In this document: positions 15,189 through 23,795 of the stretch, in pieces
How the letters are laid out: every line of letters starts with the position of its first letter
How positions within the stretch are numbered: position 1 is the first letter of the stretch
Assembly: GCF_007830595.1 (NCBI RefSeq)
Contig: NZ_VLLD01000002.1
Reading direction: 5' to 3' (one strand)
Source: Treponema_B putidum
GTDB taxonomy: Bacteria > Spirochaetota > Spirochaetia > Treponematales > Treponemataceae
Length of the DNA: 64,000 nt
The notes under the pieces: model-generated
Seen by the model: the letters and a program-made list of their open reading frames with translations, nothing else
What the model was told of the DNA's origin: nothing
Database searches by the model: none
Translations under genes and position numbers: made by a program

Positions 15189-17216
15189 TTAGCCCTTTTC
15201 AATCAGCTTTGCCAAGTTTTCTGCTGTAAAGCCTAGGTATTCTGCAACTTTACCGCCGGGGGCCGATGTGCCGAATCTATCAATCGAAAAATTATCGCAC
15301 TTGCAGCCCGTCCAGCCTTCCCAGCCTTGGGAGATTCCCGCTTCGGCCGTAATAACACGAATATGCTTTTTACATCCGCCTAAAACCGAATGTTTAAAAT
15401 CCTTAGGAGAAGTTTCAAATCTTTCTTTCGATATAACGGAAACAACTCTGACTTTTTTATCTTTTACAAGACTTGCAGCCTTTACTGCCATACTTACCTC
15501 AGAACCCGTAGCCAAGACCGTTACGTCAGGAGTCCTGTCCGGCTTGCCTACCGTACAGCCGGAGGCCGAAGCCTCTACGTCTTTTACAATATAGGCACCG
15601 TTTTTAATCGATTCCCTCCAAAAAAGGTCTGACTTTTCCAAGATGGGCAAATTTTGGCGGCTCAAGATTAAGCAGACGGGACCGTCCTTGTGTAAAAGAG
15701 CCTGTCTCCATGCTTCCCCTGCTTCTTCGCCGTCGGCGGGGCGTAAAACAAGCACATTGGGAATAGCCCGCAATGAGGCTAAAAGTTCTATGGGCTGATG
15801 AGTGGGGCCGTCCTCTCCTACAAAGATTGAATCATGGGTAAAAACATAAATTGAAGGAATCTTCATCAAGGCTGCAAGGCGGAGAGCAGGGCGTAAATAA
15901 TCGGCAAAGACTAAAAAGGTGGCACAAAATGCCCTAAAACCTCCGTGAAGCTGAATCCCGTTTGTGATAGTCCCCATTGCGAATTCTCTTATACCGAAAT
16001 AAATGTATCTTCCCGAAGGATTATTATGAGAAAAGGCTGAAATTCCTTCCAAGCCTACTGCATTGGGGCCTTCCAAGTCGGCAGAACCTCCTACAAGATT
16101 GGGAAGAGCCTTCGCAAACTCGTTTAAGGCTTTTTTTGAGGCGGCACGGGTTGCAATAGCCTCATCTTTTTTGAATTCGGGGAGCTTTACCGATTTTACA
16201 ATTTCTTCGGATACGCCGCCCTCGCAGAATGAGGCATCCCATTCTTTTCTTTTTTCGGGGTTGGCCTTTGACCAGGCCTCAAAGGTTTTATTCCATTCGG
16301 CTTCGGCAAGAGCGAGTTCTTCATTTCTCTTTTTAAAGAAAGCATAGGCTTCTTCTGCAACATAAAAATCGCCCTTCCCTTCAAGGCAGAGATTTTTTTT
16401 AGCTTCGGCAATGCCGTCTTTTCCTAAGGGTGCGCCGTGTGCCTTGTTTTTGCCTGCAACCGTCGGAGCTCCCTGCCCTATAACGGACTTTAATATTATA
16501 AGGGTCGGCCTTTCATCTTTTTTTGCCACAAGAGTCAGGTACTCTATATCTTCAAAGGAGTACATCGAGCAGCGCAATACCTGCCAGCCGTAGGCCTTGT
16601 ACCTTTCTTCAATGTTTTCTGTAAAAGTTAAGTCTGCAGACCCGTCAATCGTAATCCTATTTTCATCATAATAAACGATGAGTTTTCCTAATTTTAGATG
16701 GCCTGCCAAACTGGAGCTTTCGGATGAAACGCCTTCCATTAAACAGCCCTCCCCTACAAGGGCGTAAGTGTAGTGGTCGACTATTTTATGCTCGGCTGTG
16801 TTAAAGCGGGAAGCAAGCATTTTTTCGGCAATAGCCATGCCTACGGCTGTAGAAATACCCTGTCCCAAGGGGCCTGTGGTAGTTTCCACTCCGGGAGTAT
16901 ACCCATATTCCGGATGTCCCGGGCATTTGGAGCCGAGCTGCCTAAAACTTTTTATATCGTCGATTGAAACATCGTAGCCTGAAATATGTAAGGCAGAATA
17001 CAAAAGCATCGAACCATGACCTGCAGAAAGCACAAAACGGTCTCTGTCTTTCCAATCGGGATTTTTAGGATTGTGCTTTAAAATTTTAGCATACAAGGCA
17101 GCTCCCAATTCGGCAGCACCCAAAGGGAGTCCAGGATGCCCTGAATTGGCTTTTTCGATTGCGTCCATCGAAAGACTTCTGATTGAAAGAGCAATAGCTT
17201 CAAGCTCGTTTTTCAT
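15189..17216 (-). CDS. tkt: Transketolase
   Basis: A 675-residue thiamine-diphosphate enzyme of the pentose phosphate pathway. Recognisable parts are GHPGLPLGAAELGAALY near the N-terminus, the TPP/Mg motif VGEGCLMEGVSSES with a downstream N (YDENRITIDG), and the pyrimidine domain with IREFAMGTITNGI and FTHDSIFVGEDGPTHQP. Start is ATG at 17216 with GGAGG upstream; the in-frame TTG at 17228 lies inside that ribosome-binding site. The gene stands alone, convergent with galE. Confidence 0.96.
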   Translation of the reverse strand: MKNELEAIALSIRSLSMDAIEKANSGHPGLPLGAAELGAALYAKILKHNPKNPDWKDRDRFVLSAGHGSMLLYSALHISGYDVSIDDIKSFRQLGSKCPGHPEYGYTPGVETTTGPLGQGISTAVGMAIAEKMLASRFNTAEHKIVDHYTYALVGEGCLMEGVSSESSSLAGHLKLGKLIVYYDENRITIDGSADLTFTENIEERYKAYGWQVLRCSMYSFEDIEYLTLVAKKDERPTLIILKSVIGQGAPTVAGKNKAHGAPLGKDGIAEAKKNLCLEGKGDFYVAEEAYAFFKKRNEELALAEAEWNKTFEAWSKANPEKRKEWDASFCEGGVSEEIVKSVKLPEFKKDEAIATRAASKKALNEFAKALPNLVGGSADLEGPNAVGLEGISAFSHNNPSGRYIYFGIREFAMGTITNGIQLHGGFRAFCATFLVFADYLRPALRLAALMKIPSIYVFTHDSIFVGEDGPTHQPIELLASLRAIPNVLVLRPADGEEAGEAWRQALLHKDGPVCLILSRQNLPILEKSDLFWRESIKNGAYIVKDVEASASGCTVGKPDRTPDVTVLATGSEVSMAVKAASLVKDKKVRVVSVISKERFETSPKDFKHSVLGGCKKHIRVITAEAGISQGWEGWTGCKCDNFSIDRFGTSAPGGKVAEYLGFTAENLAKLIEKG

Positions 17217-17279
17217 AAAAACCTCCAAGGTTATTAAAAGATTTCTAAAATCTTGCGTTTTTAGAAATCACAATTATTT

Positions 17280-18767
17280 TTAAGTGAGAGCCGTCATCTT
17301 ATTTCTGATTTCGACCTTCACATCAGTATATACATAGGATAAATTATCAAGAGACATAGATATGACCTCCATAAACTTAGAATCTTCCGAAGACATAGAA
17401 GAGACTAATTCACTCCATTGAAATATTTTTTCAAAAATTTGGTAGATCATCAACGGGGACTGTCCGTCAAAGTCGGAAGTTTTCAATCTACGCTCTGCAA
17501 TCTCGTTAAAAAATATGATGAGATTTTTATAAAAGCCCACCAAATCCGAACACAAGTCTGTTGAACCGACGTCTTTAAAAGGATTATAGTATTTAACTTC
17601 AGTATCGTAATAGGCTTCCAAATATTTTTTGCACATTGAAGATATACTTTTATAATCAGGCATAAATTTTGGAATGAATAAAGACAAAGTTTCATCCATA
17701 AAACGAAGCTTTGTCTCATCATCAAAACGTTCCATATAATGTGAAGATAGAAAATCTAAAGTAAAACACTTTATAACAGCTGCCGTCACAGGCCTGTTTA
17801 TTGATGCAAAAAAATTATCCGTTTCATTTTCAGCAAGAGGATAATCAAACCAAATTTCAGGATTTTTTATAGGTTCATCCAAGACATAAAACTTTTCTTC
17901 AATTCCATAAGGCACAATGCCGAAAACATCTTTCTTTTCAAAAAACAACTCCATTGGAGCCGCATTTTTATTAAAAAGAACATCATCACCTAAAAAGTAG
18001 GCAAAGGACATAATTTCTTGAGTACCGGAATCCATAGGAAGAATTTTTAAGGAAGCACGGACAGCCGTTTCAAATAGTTTAAACCAGTCTAAAATATCAT
18101 CTTCTTTAATTTCAGATTTCTTTTTTAAAATTTCAAACTCTGCATTGGACCAATCCTTGATACGTACAAAAAAACGCATAGGATAATCAAAACTAAACTC
18201 ATCAAAGACCGCCGAAAAATCCCAAGCACTTATGGCAAAACTGGATTCAGAATTAAAGTTATTGTTCATACGGGAAAATATATCTATATTTTTTTTATAA
18301 TCTTCACATAAGACATTGGAAATATCATTTTCAGCGTATAAAAAATAAAACGAAGAAATCCTTTCAAAACTCAAATACACCTTTTTTTTTGGAATTTCTT
18401 TTCCTTCATAAAAAAGTTTTACCTCATGAGCAAACTTATTTGCCGGTAAAAAAGGTAAAAACCGTGAACCGGGAATAAAAATTTTCATTTTGCTTTCAGT
18501 ATTTGAAATTTGAATGGGAAATTCCTTGCCGGTAAAAAATCCATGTCTACTAATCCATATACCGCTTTCAAAATCAGGATCAGGAAAAAAATAGGCCAGC
18601 GAAGTGGAAATCAAAAAAGTGCCTAAAAGTTCATCATCTACTTTTTTTAGACCGATAGAATTTTTAAGTTCTTGCAAAGTAAAAGCTTCCCCGCCATTTT
18701 GCAAAAATAGGTTAATTTCAGGTAATAAAGTTTCTAGCCGGTCAAACATAACTCCATATTTTAGCAT
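17280..18767 (-). CDS. Unknown cytoplasmic protein
   Basis: A 495-residue protein with no signal peptide or membrane segments and no motif I recognise. It is rich in Phe, Asp, Glu and Lys, and mostly helical in its C-terminal half. The start is uncertain: ATG at 18767 has no ribosome-binding site, and ATG at 18749 (MFDRLETLLPEINLF) has GGAG only two bases away. It lies upstream of transketolase on the same strand, 50 bp apart, and divergent from the AAA/nuclease gene. Confidence 0.75.
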   Translation of the reverse strand: MLKYGVMFDRLETLLPEINLFLQNGGEAFTLQELKNSIGLKKVDDELLGTFLISTSLAYFFPDPDFESGIWISRHGFFTGKEFPIQISNTESKMKIFIPGSRFLPFLPANKFAHEVKLFYEGKEIPKKKVYLSFERISSFYFLYAENDISNVLCEDYKKNIDIFSRMNNNFNSESSFAISAWDFSAVFDEFSFDYPMRFFVRIKDWSNAEFEILKKKSEIKEDDILDWFKLFETAVRASLKILPMDSGTQEIMSFAYFLGDDVLFNKNAAPMELFFEKKDVFGIVPYGIEEKFYVLDEPIKNPEIWFDYPLAENETDNFFASINRPVTAAVIKCFTLDFLSSHYMERFDDETKLRFMDETLSLFIPKFMPDYKSISSMCKKYLEAYYDTEVKYYNPFKDVGSTDLCSDLVGFYKNLIIFFNEIAERRLKTSDFDGQSPLMIYQIFEKIFQWSELVSSMSSEDSKFMEVISMSLDNLSYVYTDVKVEIRNKMTALT

Positions 18768-18824
18768 ATTAATCTTTTTTTTTCAAGATCGAAGAAAAAC
18801 GATTGCGGCTAACATGTTAATATA

Positions 18825-18865
18825 AAATCCCCATACTTGAAGCCCCATAAAAAATAAGCTATAAT
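18825..18865 (+). promoter_or_regulatory. Promoter, copy 1 of a duplicated segment
   Basis: -35 TTGAAG (18837-18842), 17-base spacer, -10 TATAAT (18860-18865), 24 bases before the AAA/nuclease gene. The 41-base segment is repeated almost exactly at 20507-20547. Confidence 0.75.
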
Positions 18866-18888
18866 GAATCAATTCCAGGAGGTAGAAG

Positions 18889-20508
18889 ATGTCAGATATC
18901 CGTAAGTTGCCTATAGGCGTTCAAAGTTTTGAAGACTTAAGAGTAAAGAATTTTATTTATGTAGATAAAACCGAATATGTAAGTAAATTGGCTGCAGAAA
19001 ATAAAGTGTTTTTTTTAAGCCGTCCGCGCCGCTTTGGAAAGAGTCTTTTTCTTTCTACCTTAAAGGCTTATTTTTTAGGTAAAAAAGAGCTTTTTAAAGG
19101 GCTCTATATCGAAGATGCCGAGCAAAAACAGGCAGAACTTGAGGGCCGCGAAGCTTGGATTAAATATCCCGTTCTCCATTTGGATTTTAATGGGGGAATT
19201 TATGATACAAGTGATGGTCTTTTAAACCGTTTTCTTTCATTTTTTAACGAATATGAAGAAATCTACAAAAGCACCGGTCTTGATATCCCTGACCGCTTTA
19301 AAAACCTAATAAAAAAAATTTACGAAACAACAGGCAAGCAGGTTGTTATCCTTGTCGATGAATACGATAAGCCCCTCCTTGAAACTATGATTATAAATGA
19401 GCCTTTAAACGAAGAATACCGCCGTATCTTAAAGGGCTTTTACGGAGTTATCAAAGCTTGTGATGAGTATATCCGCTTTGCCTTTTTAACGGGTGTTACT
19501 AAATTTAGCAAGGTCAGCATCTTCAGCGATTTAAACAATTTGCGGGACATAAGTATGCTGCCAGAATACGATGCGGTCTGCGGTATTACTCAAAAAGAAA
19601 TGGAAAAAGTTTTTAGGCCTGAAATAATTGAACTTGGCAAGGAGCAGAGGCTTTCTGAAACCGCAACCCTCAAAAAACTAAAACAAAAATATGACGGCTA
19701 TCATTTTTCTGAAAGCTCTATAAATGTGTATAACCCGTTCAGTCTTTTAAATGTCTTCGCAGGAAAGGTATTCCGCAGCTTTTGGTTTGCAACAGGAACA
19801 CCTACCTTTTTGGTCAGAACCTTACAACATCAAAAAGGAATATGTATCCGCGATATTTTAGAAAATGCCGAAATGAGCGAAAACTCCTTACAGGATTACC
19901 GCCCCGATATGAATAACCCTGTTCCCATTCTTTTTCAATCAGGTTATTTAACTATAAAAGATTATGACAAGGAATTTCAGCTTTACAAATTAGGTTTCCC
20001 GAATGACGAGGTAAAGTACGGTTTTTTAGATAATCTTGTGCCGGCCTATACTTCAATCGCAAAAGATGCAAGCGGCTTATTTATAGGGAATTTTATAAGA
20101 GATTTGCGGGATAAGAAGCTGGATTCTTTTATGAAAAGAATGTACACGGCCTGTGCAGGCCTTCCTTACAGCCTTGCCTCAAAGGAAAATATAAAGATGA
20201 GGGAAAGGGATTATCAGATAGCCTTTTACATAATCTTTAGCCTGATGGGACAGTTTGTTCAAACCGAAGTAGTAAGCTCAAAAGGCAGAGCCGATTGCGT
20301 GGTTCACACAGATTATACAATCTACATCTTCGAGTTTAAGCTGATGGGTTCCGGCACACCTAAAGAAGCTGTCCAACAGATAAAAGAAAAAGGCTATGCA
20401 GAACCATACAAGACGAGCGGAAAAAAGATAGTCCTAATAGGTGCGGTTTTTGCCGACGATATTGATGAGGATACCGCCGATACATGGGAGGTTTGTGAGT
20501 TACCCTAA
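18889..20508 (+). CDS. AAA-ATPase-like / PD-(D/E)XK nuclease family protein (DUF1703 type)
   Basis: A 539-residue protein of the family with an N-terminal AAA-ATPase-like domain (PF09820 type) and a C-terminal PD-(D/E)XK nuclease-like domain (PF08011 type). Visible motifs are the start LPIGVQSFEDLR and FIYVDKT, the P-loop variant RPRRFGKSLF, Walker B VVILVDEYDKPLLE, and near the C-terminus GRADCVV then YIFEFKL with A-x2-QIKEKGYAEPY. These proteins occur in many copies in anaerobes; their function is unknown. ATG at 18889 has AGGAGG upstream. It has its own promoter and ends exactly where a second promoter copy begins, which suggests insertion as a unit. Confidence 0.9.
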   Translation: MSDIRKLPIGVQSFEDLRVKNFIYVDKTEYVSKLAAENKVFFLSRPRRFGKSLFLSTLKAYFLGKKELFKGLYIEDAEQKQAELEGREAWIKYPVLHLDFNGGIYDTSDGLLNRFLSFFNEYEEIYKSTGLDIPDRFKNLIKKIYETTGKQVVILVDEYDKPLLETMIINEPLNEEYRRILKGFYGVIKACDEYIRFAFLTGVTKFSKVSIFSDLNNLRDISMLPEYDAVCGITQKEMEKVFRPEIIELGKEQRLSETATLKKLKQKYDGYHFSESSINVYNPFSLLNVFAGKVFRSFWFATGTPTFLVRTLQHQKGICIRDILENAEMSENSLQDYRPDMNNPVPILFQSGYLTIKDYDKEFQLYKLGFPNDEVKYGFLDNLVPAYTSIAKDASGLFIGNFIRDLRDKKLDSFMKRMYTACAGLPYSLASKENIKMRERDYQIAFYIIFSLMGQFVQTEVVSSKGRADCVVHTDYTIYIFEFKLMGSGTPKEAVQQIKEKGYAEPYKTSGKKIVLIGAVFADDIDEDTADTWEVCELP

Positions 20509-20547
20509 ATCCCCATACTTGAAGCCTCATAAAAAATAGAGTATAAT
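20507..20547 (+). promoter_or_regulatory. Promoter, copy 2, driving the helicase gene
   Basis: -35 TTGAAG (20519-20524), 17-base spacer, -10 TATAAT (20542-20547). It begins within the stop codon of the AAA/nuclease gene and lies just before the helicase ATG at 20556, giving a very short leader. Copy 1 is at 18825-18865. Confidence 0.75.
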
Positions 20548-20555
20548 AAAAAAAT

Positions 20556-23093
20556 ATGAAATATAAAAATCTACCGGTATACGAACAAAAAGACAGAATA
20601 TTGGAAATGCTTGAGCACAATCAGGTGATCGTTGTAGAAAGTCCGACAGGCTCAGGCAAGACCACCCAGCTGCCGGTTATTTTACATGAAGCAGGCTACA
20701 GCCGTTCCGGTATGATAGGAGTTACCCAGCCGAGGCGTATTGCAGCCCTTTCGGTGAGCGAATTTATTTCAAAACAGCTTAAAGAGCCCATGCCCGGTCT
20801 TGTCGGATATAAGATGAGGTTTGAGGATAAGACTTCAAGCGATACGAAAATAAAAATAATGACAGACGGCATTCTACTACAGGAACTTAAACTTGATCCT
20901 TGGCTTAGTAAGTACTCCGTAATTTTGGTAGATGAAGCTCATGAGCGGAGTTTAAATATAGACTTTATCTTAGGCCTTTTAAAACGGATAATAACGGAAC
21001 GCAAAGACTTTAAGGTTATAATTTCGTCGGCCACAATAAATACCGATTTATTTTCAATGTACTTTGACGGATGCCCCGTAATCAAAATAGATGCAGTCAC
21101 CTATCCCGTTACCCTTATCTTTGACCCCCCTTTAGTTAAGGCTTCTACCGATACCCAAGAAGCGGAAACAGCCTTGATGGACAAGATAGCCTCGATTGTA
21201 GGCCGCATTTTAAGCGAGGGACGGAGCGGTGCCATTCTGGTTTTTCTTCCGGGGGAAAGAGCTATCAAGGGCTGCATTGAAAGGCTTTCAAAAGAACCGT
21301 GGTACAGAAAACTTTTTATCCTACCCCTCTACGGACGCTTAAGTAAGGAAGAACAAGAAAGGGTTTTTACCTCCCCTCCTTTCGGAAAAAAGAAGATTGT
21401 TATATCGACAAACATAGCGGAAACCTCCATAACTATAAACGACATTGCAGCCGTTATAGACTCGGGGCTTGCAAAACTTAACTTTTATAATCCATTTACC
21501 TTTACCTCAAGTTTGGATGAAACCCTCATATCGAAGGCCTCGTGTAATCAAAGAAGAGGAAGAGCCGGAAGAACTCAAGAAGGCGTATGCTACCGCCTTT
21601 ACACACGCAAAGATTTTGAAACAAGACAGCTTTATACCCTCGAAGAAATTTACCGTACGGACTTATCCGAAGTAGTCATGAGAATGGCGGAACTGGGAAT
21701 TCTCGACTTTGAAAATTTCGATTTTATTTCGCCTCCGGGTAAAAAAGGAATAATAGGGGCCATCGACACCCTAAACATGCTTGATGCCCTAGAAAGCGAC
21801 CGCTCTTTAAGCAGCATAGGAAAGATGATGTGTCTTTTTCCTTTAGCTCCAAGACAATCCCGAATCATAGTTGAGGCAATTACAAGATACCCCGACCTTG
21901 TAGAAGAAGTTTTAATCGCTGCAGCCTTTTTATCGGCACGGAGCCCCGTCATCTTCCCTGAAGGAGAAGAAATTGAAGCCCGCAAGGCTCATGCCCTTTT
22001 TGATGAACCGCTAGGAGACTTTGCATCCTTTTTAAAGGTTTTTAGAATGTACTCTCAAGCCCTTGATAAAGAAAAGTTTTGTAAAATTCACTATCTTGAT
22101 GACCGTGTAATGGCCGAAATAGCCAACATAAAAGAACAGCTTGAACTCATAGTTTCGGATATGGGAGTACCGATTCTTTCGGGCGGAAAGATGGAACACT
22201 ATCTTACAGCAATAGCCAAGGGAATGATTCAGTTTGTGTGCTCGGCTCAGGGAAGGGACTCTTACCGCTCCCTTACAACAGAAAAGATTTTTATCCACCC
22301 CGGCTCCTGCATGTACAAAGAAAAAGAACAGTTTATAGTTGCAGGCGAAATAGTCAGAACTTCGCGTATGTATGCCATGTCGGTTTCTCCTCTTTCAAAA
22401 AAGATAATTGAAGAGGTTGCCCCTGCCCTTTTAGAAAGAAAGGATAAAAGAGCAAAGAAAGAAAAAGACGAACACAGGGCAGAACAAAAAGAAGAAAAGA
22501 AAAGGCCGGAAGAAGAAAGCGTTCTGATCGAAGGAACACGTTATCTTATCAAAAAAATAAAGGGCAAAAAGCATCTCATTCTTCCTTGGAAAGAATTTAA
22601 ACTTACGGCCGAGGCTCTCCGCAAAAAATATAGTGAAGAAAATCAAAACGGAGCCTTGGAGCAATTAAAGGGCTTAAGAGGAAAAATAGAAATCCAAAAA
22701 AACGAGCTCCTATCGGGCGAAAAGATGGATTTGATTTTAAATGTGGTAAATAATTTTAATATCGAACAGATAGAAAAAACCGAAGATGAAAAGCGCCTTG
22801 ACAGAAATAAAAATTATTTTATTGAAGAAGATTTGGAAGCCCTTGTAAATTCCTTAAACCTCTTATTTAGAACTACAATAGCAAAAAAGACTACAAAGCA
22901 GCTGGGTTTTATAACCCTCTTTTGTGACGGTACAGGACATTTTTGGTTTAAAACCTCAAGAGGTTTTCATACGGCCTTACACGAAAGCCTTGTATCCCTT
23001 CAAAGCTTGATTGACCTTGCAGGAGAAAATTTTAACGAAGACCAAAAAATAATAGTCCGCAATATCTACGGAAAAATGAATAAGATGATTTAA
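20556..23093 (+). CDS. DEAH-box ATP-dependent helicase (HrpA/HrpB-like)
   Basis: An 845-residue superfamily 2 helicase. Motif I is ESPTGSGKTTQLP (about residues 25-37), motif Ia TQPRRIAA, motif II DEAH in VILVDEAHERSLN, motif III SAT and motif VI QRRGRAGRTQEG. A helicase-associated domain follows. Residues from about 620 to 650 are a Lys/Glu-rich linker (KDKRAKKEKDEH), then about 200 residues of unrecognised C-terminal sequence. The size is nearer HrpB than the larger HrpA. Such proteins act on RNA, in mRNA processing or decay, but the substrate here is not known. Confidence 0.9.
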   Translation: MKYKNLPVYEQKDRILEMLEHNQVIVVESPTGSGKTTQLPVILHEAGYSRSGMIGVTQPRRIAALSVSEFISKQLKEPMPGLVGYKMRFEDKTSSDTKIKIMTDGILLQELKLDPWLSKYSVILVDEAHERSLNIDFILGLLKRIITERKDFKVIISSATINTDLFSMYFDGCPVIKIDAVTYPVTLIFDPPLVKASTDTQEAETALMDKIASIVGRILSEGRSGAILVFLPGERAIKGCIERLSKEPWYRKLFILPLYGRLSKEEQERVFTSPPFGKKKIVISTNIAETSITINDIAAVIDSGLAKLNFYNPFTFTSSLDETLISKASCNQRRGRAGRTQEGVCYRLYTRKDFETRQLYTLEEIYRTDLSEVVMRMAELGILDFENFDFISPPGKKGIIGAIDTLNMLDALESDRSLSSIGKMMCLFPLAPRQSRIIVEAITRYPDLVEEVLIAAAFLSARSPVIFPEGEEIEARKAHALFDEPLGDFASFLKVFRMYSQALDKEKFCKIHYLDDRVMAEIANIKEQLELIVSDMGVPILSGGKMEHYLTAIAKGMIQFVCSAQGRDSYRSLTTEKIFIHPGSCMYKEKEQFIVAGEIVRTSRMYAMSVSPLSKKIIEEVAPALLERKDKRAKKEKDEHRAEQKEEKKRPEEESVLIEGTRYLIKKIKGKKHLILPWKEFKLTAEALRKKYSEENQNGALEQLKGLRGKIEIQKNELLSGEKMDLILNVVNNFNIEQIEKTEDEKRLDRNKNYFIEEDLEALVNSLNLLFRTTIAKKTTKQLGFITLFCDGTGHFWFKTSRGFHTALHESLVSLQSLIDLAGENFNEDQKIIVRNIYGKMNKMI

Positions 23094-23160
23094 GGTCAGT
23101 ACTAAAAAACTTGTTGTTTTTTAGCGGTAACCGTGATCCTTTGAAAAAAAATTATTGGAG

Positions 23161-23232
23161 GCTCGATAAACAGTTCGGCAGGAATTCTGCCTCGCTGTTT
23201 ATCTGCCGAGTTTGCCTTTCGGCAAACGTCGC
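23161..23232 (+). repeat. 5'-UTR hairpin repeat, type 1, copy A, with flanking direct repeat
   Basis: Stem GATAAACAG (23165-23173) with CTGTTTATC (23195-23203), then a second stem GTTTGCC (23210-23216) with GGCAAAC (23221-23227). The unit is bounded by perfect direct repeats ATTATTGGAG at 23151-23160 and 23233-23242; the second contains the Shine-Dalgarno sequence of the DUF2007 gene. Related copies are at 57412-57484, 57501-57544 and 59298-59343. Confidence 0.8.
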
Positions 23233-23247
23233 ATTATTGGAGTGCTT

Positions 23248-23775
23248 ATGTGGTGGTTAGTTGCTGTTTTGAGCGGTATTTTTGTGTTTTTATTTTTAAA
23301 AAAGTCGTGGAAAGAAAATTCGGAAGGGGTGAAATTGAATGACGGAACTGCTGCAGAAGATGAAGCCTTAGATGATGTAGTTGAAATGGAAGATGCTTTT
23401 TTTGAAGCTGTCCAATCGGGAAAAAAGGCCGTCAAATTTATGCACTTGTTCTATCAAGAAGACTTAATGATGATAAAATCATTATTTCAAAGTGAACATA
23501 TTCCATACCGTGTTGAAAACGAACATGTAGCTTCGGTTCTTGTAGGATACGGCGTTACCGGCTTTAACCATACCGATTTTTATATTCTTCGTGAAGATTA
23601 CGATGATGCGTTTAAAATTGTAAAAGAATATGCCGAAAATAAGCGTTTATCCGGAAAGGTTTCAGGTATGGCTGATAAGATGGGAGCTGTAATTACCGTT
23701 TTATTTGCATCAAGTTTTATACCCGATAAACATGAAACCTCAGGGATAGTGATTTTTAAACTTGAAGAAGATTAA
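23248..23775 (+). CDS. Membrane-anchored DUF2007 protein
   Basis: A 175-residue protein: one N-terminal membrane segment (MWWLVAVLSGIFVFLFL), an acidic linker (residues about 25-55), then a DUF2007-like domain (YQEDLMMIKSLFQSEHIPYR, and later FYILREDYDDAFKIVKEY). DUF2007 is named as putative signal-transducing but its function is not established. Start is ATG at 23248 with GGAG six bases upstream; the upstream extension of the frame reads through the hairpin repeat and is not coding. Confidence 0.75.
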   Translation: MWWLVAVLSGIFVFLFLKKSWKENSEGVKLNDGTAAEDEALDDVVEMEDAFFEAVQSGKKAVKFMHLFYQEDLMMIKSLFQSEHIPYRVENEHVASVLVGYGVTGFNHTDFYILREDYDDAFKIVKEYAENKRLSGKVSGMADKMGAVITVLFASSFIPDKHETSGIVIFKLEED

Positions 23776-23795
23776 GCTTTTTAACTCAAAAACGA

